Assembly: GCA_017550405.1 (NCBI GenBank)
Contig: JAFZPH010000008.1
Location: 1 to 59,696, forward strand
Length of the DNA stretch: 59,696 nucleotides
Direction of reading: 5' to 3'
Source of the DNA: Bacteroidales bacterium
GTDB taxonomy: Bacteria > Bacteroidota > Bacteroidia > Bacteroidales > P3
This document shows, in pieces, positions 59,184 to 59,696 of the stretch. Within the stretch, counting starts at the first letter, position 1. Every line of letters starts with the position of its first letter. Made by a program: the position numbers and the translations under genes. Under the pieces are notes generated by a model. It did not search any database, was not told where the DNA came from, and saw only the letters and a list, made by a program, of their open reading frames with translations.

Positions 59184-59298
59184 GAGCACGGGCATCCTGC
59201 CCGTTTAGGAGTACGAGCAACCTGCCCGTTTTGAGATGTGGAGTACGGGCATCTTGCCCGTTTTGAAACGTGGAGCACGGGCATCTTGCCCGTTAATG
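59184..59298. repeat. Array of four palindromic repeats
   Basis: Four units start gag(t/c)acg and contain ACGGGCATC(T/C)TGCCCGT-type palindromes: 59184-59208, 59209-59240, 59241-59272 and 59273-59298. The last three have a 32-bp period. Copy 2 differs in the palindrome's left arm (acgagcaac). The array lies between two convergent genes. Confidence 0.85.
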
Positions 59299-59301
59299 TA
59301 C

Positions 59302-59696
59302 CTATTGCTTCACCACACGGCGCACCTCGATGCGTTCGGGGAGGGTGACGCGGAGGGTGTAGAGGCCTGTGGCGAGGCGGCTGAGGTCGAGGGTGGTCTG
59401 GCCCTGGAAGGTTGCCACGTTGCGGCCGGTGTAGTCATAGACATCCACGCGTACCACCTCCTCGTCAGCCTCGACGGTCAGGATACCTGTTGTCGGGTTG
59501 GGGTAGAGGGTGAGGCTGTGAGCCGTGGCCTCCATGCCGTAGCCGTCGTCAGACTTGTCGCCCTTGGAGGCAGTGCGGAGGTTGAGGTTGTCGATGTAGT
59601 TGCAACTGTAGTCGCCCGTCTGCCCCGAAGCCAGGGTGTTGCGGAAAGCGATGTAGTGTCCCGAGCCTGTGTAGGAGGAGAAGTTGACTGTGCGGA
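59302..59696 (-). CDS. C-terminal part of a T9SS type A cargo protein (partial)
   Basis: The gene runs off the right end of the window; about 131 C-terminal residues are present. The first part (VNFSSYTGSGHYIAFRNT, then NYIDNLNL) resembles the end of a choice-of-anchor/cleaved-adhesin jelly-roll domain. The last 75 residues are the type A sorting domain: LTLYPNPTTGILTVEA, VVRVDVYDYTGRNVATF, LATGLYTLRVTLP and RRVVKQ. It is exported through the type IX system. The frame has no stop up to the window edge, so the start is outside. Confidence 0.85.
   Translation of the reverse strand, partial: RTVNFSSYTGSGHYIAFRNTLASGQTGDYSCNYIDNLNLRTASKGDKSDDGYGMEATAHSLTLYPNPTTGILTVEADEEVVRVDVYDYTGRNVATFQGQTTLDLSRLATGLYTLRVTLPERIEVRRVVKQ

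Noticed and set aside
59184..59298. CRISPR array
   Set aside because: Units abut without unique spacers, the repeat is itself the whole period, and no cas gene is near.

Overview
The window comes from a member of the Bacteroidota, most likely order Bacteroidales. The evidence is the repeated Bacteroides-type -7 box (TAnnTTTG) in front of genes, type IX secretion sorting domains of both type A and type B, FISUMP-type lipoproteins, and GSCFA, BatA, YhcG and EF-G2-like proteins. No rRNA gene and no complete tRNA was seen, so I do not name a genus.

Layout. Positions 1-2200 are mobile-element debris: an IS30-type transposase, a 22-bp direct repeat, and a tRNA-3'-end-like remnant with its terminator. 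Positions 2235-3993 hold a short peptide gene followed by a FISUMP lipoprotein gene. A second copy of this two-gene cassette lies at 44540-46406 on the other strand. Positions 4568-11542 are a minus-strand cluster: dnaE, a GSCFA protein, D-Ala-D-Ala ligase and a T9SS type B protein.

Positions 13036-27351 are a defense island. It begins with an AbiE-type toxin-antitoxin pair preceded by a perfect 17-bp inverted repeat. Next comes a minus-strand operon, visibly more AT-rich than its surroundings, that reads in order: a candidate msr-msd RNA, a retron reverse transcriptase (NAxxH, YADD and VTG motifs), an unknown 393-aa protein, a 744-aa protein with a receiver domain and a C-terminal HEPN-like R-x4-H motif, an SF1 helicase, and an 873-aa helical-repeat protein with a beta-rich C-terminus. 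Upstream on the same strand are a YhcG/DUF1016 PDDEXK nuclease and a WYL regulator. The WYL promoter and the outer retron promoter share a nearly identical stretch of about 45 bp, which suggests common control. This five-gene retron set is the best candidate for an undescribed system here: the RT and RNA would form the sensing module, the REC-HEPN protein a likely effector, and the helicase and repeat protein nucleic-acid handling partners. These roles are inference.

Positions 27621-43000 are mostly core genes on the minus strand: ettA, recJ, an outer-membrane protein, a NatAB-like ABC exporter, a BatA-domain protein, nth and an EEP-family enzyme, followed by aroE, a T9SS type A protein, an acyltransferase and prfA. 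Positions 46805-54744 hold a small XRE regulator, a large M48 metalloprotease with a barrel-like C-terminus, several envelope proteins, and an ECF sigma factor operon. Positions 54982-59696 hold an EF-G2-like factor with an altered G3 motif, a Wzx-type flippase, a palindromic repeat array, and the 3' end of a T9SS cargo gene.

Many intergenic gaps from 28 to 55 kb carry degenerate repeats built from TTAAC/GTTAA units. Some run into the 3' ends of genes and supply their last codons.
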